Assembly: GCF_024273235.1 (NCBI RefSeq)
Contig: NZ_JANBVH010000014.1
Location: 1 to 64,000, forward strand
Length of the DNA stretch: 64,000 nucleotides
From: Sphingomonas faeni
GTDB taxonomy: Bacteria > Pseudomonadota > Alphaproteobacteria > Sphingomonadales > Sphingomonadaceae
Direction: 5' to 3'
Part shown: in pieces, positions 61,739 to 64,000 of the stretch
How the letters are laid out: every line of letters starts with the position of its first letter
Position numbering within the stretch: the stretch's first letter is position 1
Notes under the pieces: generated by a model
Databases searched by the model: none
What the model was told of the DNA's origin: nothing
Seen by the model: only the letters and a program-made list of their open reading frames with translations
Translations under genes and position numbers: made by a program

Positions 61739-64000
61739 ATGAGCAATTTTGCACCGTGCCGCGCGCGCGCCACGACCGGCGTTTCCGCGCATAGCCGCCT
61801 CGCGCTCCGTGTCAGCGCCACCGCACTCGCCGCCGCGCTGATCCTGCCGGGCCACGCCGCGTTCGCACAGGTCGCCCCCGGCGTTCCCAACGCCAATTCG
61901 ACCGCGCCCGCGCAGGTCGATGCCGTCACGACCGCCGCCGAACCCACGCCGCAGCCGGCCGACGCCGTGCCGGCCGCGCCGCAGGACGCCGCCGCAGTAT
62001 CCGCTGAGAGCGACGGCGGTGCCGACATCGTCGTCACCGGCATTCGCGCCGGTCTCGAATCCTCCGCCAAGATCAAGCGCCAGTCGGTGCTGATCGTCGA
62101 CTCGATTTCGGCCGAAGACGTCGGCAAGCTGCCCGACGTGTCGATCGCGGACTCGCTGGCGCGCCTGCCGGGCGTCACCGCACAGCGCCTCGAAGGTCGC
62201 GACCAGCGCCTGTCGATCCGCGGCCTCGGCCCCGACTTCTCGACCACATTGCTCAACGGCCGCGAACAGGTGACGACCGGTGACAATCGCGGCGTCGAGT
62301 TCGATCAATATCCGTCGGAATTCTTCAAGAACGTCAACGTCTACAAGTCCGCCGACGCCTCGCTGATCGCCGCGGGAATCGCCGGCACGGTCGACCTGCG
62401 GATGCTGCGTCCGCTCGACCAGCCCAACCGGATCGTCGCGATCAGCGCGCGCGGCCAGATGAACGGCATCGACAAGCTCAACCCGGACGGCACGCGCTAC
62501 GGCTATCGCGCGTCGGCGACCTATGTCGACAAGTTCGCCGACGACACGCTCGGCATCGCGATCGGCGTATCCGCGACGCAGACGCCGTCGCAGAACGAGC
62601 GCTACAACGCCTGGGGCTATAGCGGCACCGGCACCGCAGCCGATCCGTTCCTGGTCAACGGCGCCAAGCCCTATGTCCAGTCGAACGAGCTGAAGCGCTA
62701 CGGCGGCGTCGCGACGATCGAGTGGCAGCCGTCCGACAGCTTCCATTCGACCTTCGACGCGCTGTATTCGCATTTCCAGGAAACGCAGATCCTGCGCGGC
62801 ATCGAATTCCCGCTCGCGGGGCAGCTGGCCAGCGCCGGTACGGTCGGCGGCACGACGGTTTCGGGCGTGACGAGCAGCGACGGTTTCGTCACCGACGCGA
62901 CGTTCGGCAACGTCTTCGGCGTGCAGCGCAACGACTATAACCAGCGCAAGGCGGACAATTACTCGTTCGGCTGGAACAACGATCTGAAGCTGACCGACAC
63001 CATCCACCTGAACGTCGATGCGAGCTGGAGCCATGCGGACCGCACCGACTTCCTTCTGGAAACCAACACCGGCACCGGCTTCGCCAAGAGCGGCGCGGCC
63101 GACACCGTCACGGTCAAGCAGAACGGCAACGGCACCTACACCTTCTCGCCGACGCTGGATTACACCGACACCAGCGTCTTCAAGCTGACCGACCCGCAAG
63201 GCTGGGGCAACAACGGCACGCAGCAGGTCGTCCAGACCGGCTTCCTCAACCGGCCGAGCTTCAAGGACGATCTGAAGTCGCTGCGCGCGAGCCTCAACGG
63301 CGAGTTCTCGAACAGCGTCGTCAAGGGCTGGGAAGCCGGCGGCAACTATAGCCAGCGCAAGAAGACCAGCGCCTACACGTCCTACTTCCTGTGCCCGCCG
63401 GGCGGCGGCGTGGGCTGCACCGTGGCGAGCGGTTCGCCGCTCAGCAGCGACGTGCCCAGCGAAGCGCTGCTCGGGACCAACGTCGCGCTCGATTATCTCG
63501 GCATCCCGCAGATGCTGACGCTCGATCCGCTGTATCTCTACAACAACACGCTGCAGTCCGCGTTCGATGGCCGGCCGTCCGCGCTGGTGCGCGACAATGT
63601 CGTGCTCGAAAAGGTGTGGACCGGTTACGCCAAGGTCACGATCGACGGGCTGGTCGGCGACAAGCCGCTCAAGGGCTCGATCGGCGCGCAGGTCGTGCAT
63701 TCGGACCAGAGCTCGACCGGACAGATCGCCAGCGTCGTCGGCGGCGCGGTGACGATCGCGCCGGTGAAGGAGTCGGTGAAATACACCAACTTCCTGCCGT
63801 CGGCGACGATGTCGGTCGAACTGATCCCGCTGGGCTTCGTCAAGGTCGGCGCATCGCAGACGATGATCCGTCCGCGCCTCGACCAGGAGCGCGTCACGCA
63901 GGACGTCGCGATCAACCTGACCAATATCGGCCAGACGCCCGCCGGCCTGTTCCCGGTGTTCACCTCGACCGGCGGCAACGTCAATCTGAAGCCGTACCAG
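61739..64000 (+). CDS. TonB-dependent receptor (MalA-like), cut by the window edge
   Basis: This gene starts at ATG 61739 and stays open for 754 codons to the right edge, so the C-terminal part is missing. A long leader ends at AAFAQ (near residue 44), then a Pro/Ala-rich linker and the TonB-box-like ADIVVTGIRAGLESS. The plug shows VDSISAEDVGKLPDVSIADSL, RLPGVTAQRLEGRDQ, LSIRGLGPDFSTTLLNGRE and GTVDLRMLRPL, the TIGR01782-like type that includes MalA of Caulobacter. AAAGGGG precedes the ATG. The divergent LacI regulator and the MalY-like transporter suggest maltodextrin or a related alpha-glucan as ligand; that is inference. Confidence 0.93.
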   Translation, partial: MSNFAPCRARATTGVSAHSRLALRVSATALAAALILPGHAAFAQVAPGVPNANSTAPAQVDAVTTAAEPTPQPADAVPAAPQDAAAVSAESDGGADIVVTGIRAGLESSAKIKRQSVLIVDSISAEDVGKLPDVSIADSLARLPGVTAQRLEGRDQRLSIRGLGPDFSTTLLNGREQVTTGDNRGVEFDQYPSEFFKNVNVYKSADASLIAAGIAGTVDLRMLRPLDQPNRIVAISARGQMNGIDKLNPDGTRYGYRASATYVDKFADDTLGIAIGVSATQTPSQNERYNAWGYSGTGTAADPFLVNGAKPYVQSNELKRYGGVATIEWQPSDSFHSTFDALYSHFQETQILRGIEFPLAGQLASAGTVGGTTVSGVTSSDGFVTDATFGNVFGVQRNDYNQRKADNYSFGWNNDLKLTDTIHLNVDASWSHADRTDFLLETNTGTGFAKSGAADTVTVKQNGNGTYTFSPTLDYTDTSVFKLTDPQGWGNNGTQQVVQTGFLNRPSFKDDLKSLRASLNGEFSNSVVKGWEAGGNYSQRKKTSAYTSYFLCPPGGGVGCTVASGSPLSSDVPSEALLGTNVALDYLGIPQMLTLDPLYLYNNTLQSAFDGRPSALVRDNVVLEKVWTGYAKVTIDGLVGDKPLKGSIGAQVVHSDQSSTGQIASVVGGAVTIAPVKESVKYTNFLPSATMSVELIPLGFVKVGASQTMIRPRLDQERVTQDVAINLTNIGQTPAGLFPVFTSTGGNVNLKPYQ

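Noticed and set aside
61697..63700. 667-codon minus-strand open frame
   Set aside because: The plus strand encodes the MalA-like receptor with signal peptide and plug motifs over the same bases.
1..64000. tRNA, rRNA, transposase or integrase genes
   Set aside because: No cloverleaf, ribosomal RNA sequence or mobile-element gene could be recognised; the window appears to be stable chromosomal or large-replicon sequence.

Overview
The window is high-GC DNA from what looks like a Sphingomonas-type alphaproteobacterium (Sphingomonadales). I infer this from four TonB-dependent receptors with Ala/Pro/Gln-rich leaders, the SapC / JmjC-cupin / tryptophan-halogenase trio beside one of them, the xylose isomerase route with LacI-type AGCGCT operators, and three intergenic palindromes of the kind scattered through sphingomonad genomes. 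No species can be named from the sequence alone. No tRNA, rRNA, CRISPR array, insertion sequence or phage gene was seen.

Region 1 (1-37485) is a hemicellulose utilisation locus aimed at decorated xylan. A receptor and a secreted hydrolase (69-4017) come first. A cupin/SapC pair (5712-4028, minus) diverges from a second receptor (5953-9018), which is followed by a flavin-dependent halogenase, an acetylesterase, a GH3 beta-xylosidase with a PA14 insert and a GH27 enzyme (9082-17230). A minus-strand run (28946-17363) encodes a type-B carboxylesterase, a second hydrolase, an unknown secreted protein, a GH43 arabinanase-like enzyme, GH51 arabinofuranosidase, GH95, a CE1-like esterase and GH43. A third run (29195-37485) encodes GH9, two GH43 enzymes, xylulokinase and xylose isomerase. 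Three promoter regions share a LacI-type operator with the half-site AGCGCTACC or a close variant, so the blocks are probably one regulon. Oligosaccharides would enter through the receptors, be stripped of acyl, arabinosyl and galactosyl groups in the periplasm, be cut to xylose, and pass through xylose isomerase and xylulokinase.

Region 2 (37486-42134) is ordinary housekeeping: a ClC-type channel, the ribosome GTPase RsgA, a frameshifted hypothetical gene and a short-chain dehydrogenase. A 761-base gap (42135-42895) holds a four-copy 12-bp tandem repeat and an AT-rich block of nested repeats, then a third TonB receptor (42896-45571).

Region 3 (54443-45657, minus) is a tight operon that I read as a periplasmic 3-keto-glycoside pathway: a NupG-like MFS transporter, a cytoplasmic sugar isomerase-fold protein, a Gfo/Idh/MocA oxidoreductase, a c-type cytochrome, a Tat-exported isomerase-fold protein, a secreted DUF1080 protein, a Tat-exported gluconate-dehydrogenase-subunit-3-like protein, another Tat-exported isomerase-fold protein and a GMC flavoenzyme with a putative Fe-S cysteine motif. 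A divergent LacI regulator and a GH92 alpha-mannosidase follow. This is the most interesting system in the window.

Region 4 (58013-64000) resembles the Caulobacter mal system: an SLC45-type sugar transporter, a DUF6445 protein, a LacI regulator and a MalA-like TonB receptor that runs off the right edge. Two matching ATACG-type operator candidates sit in front of the transporter and between regulator and receptor.
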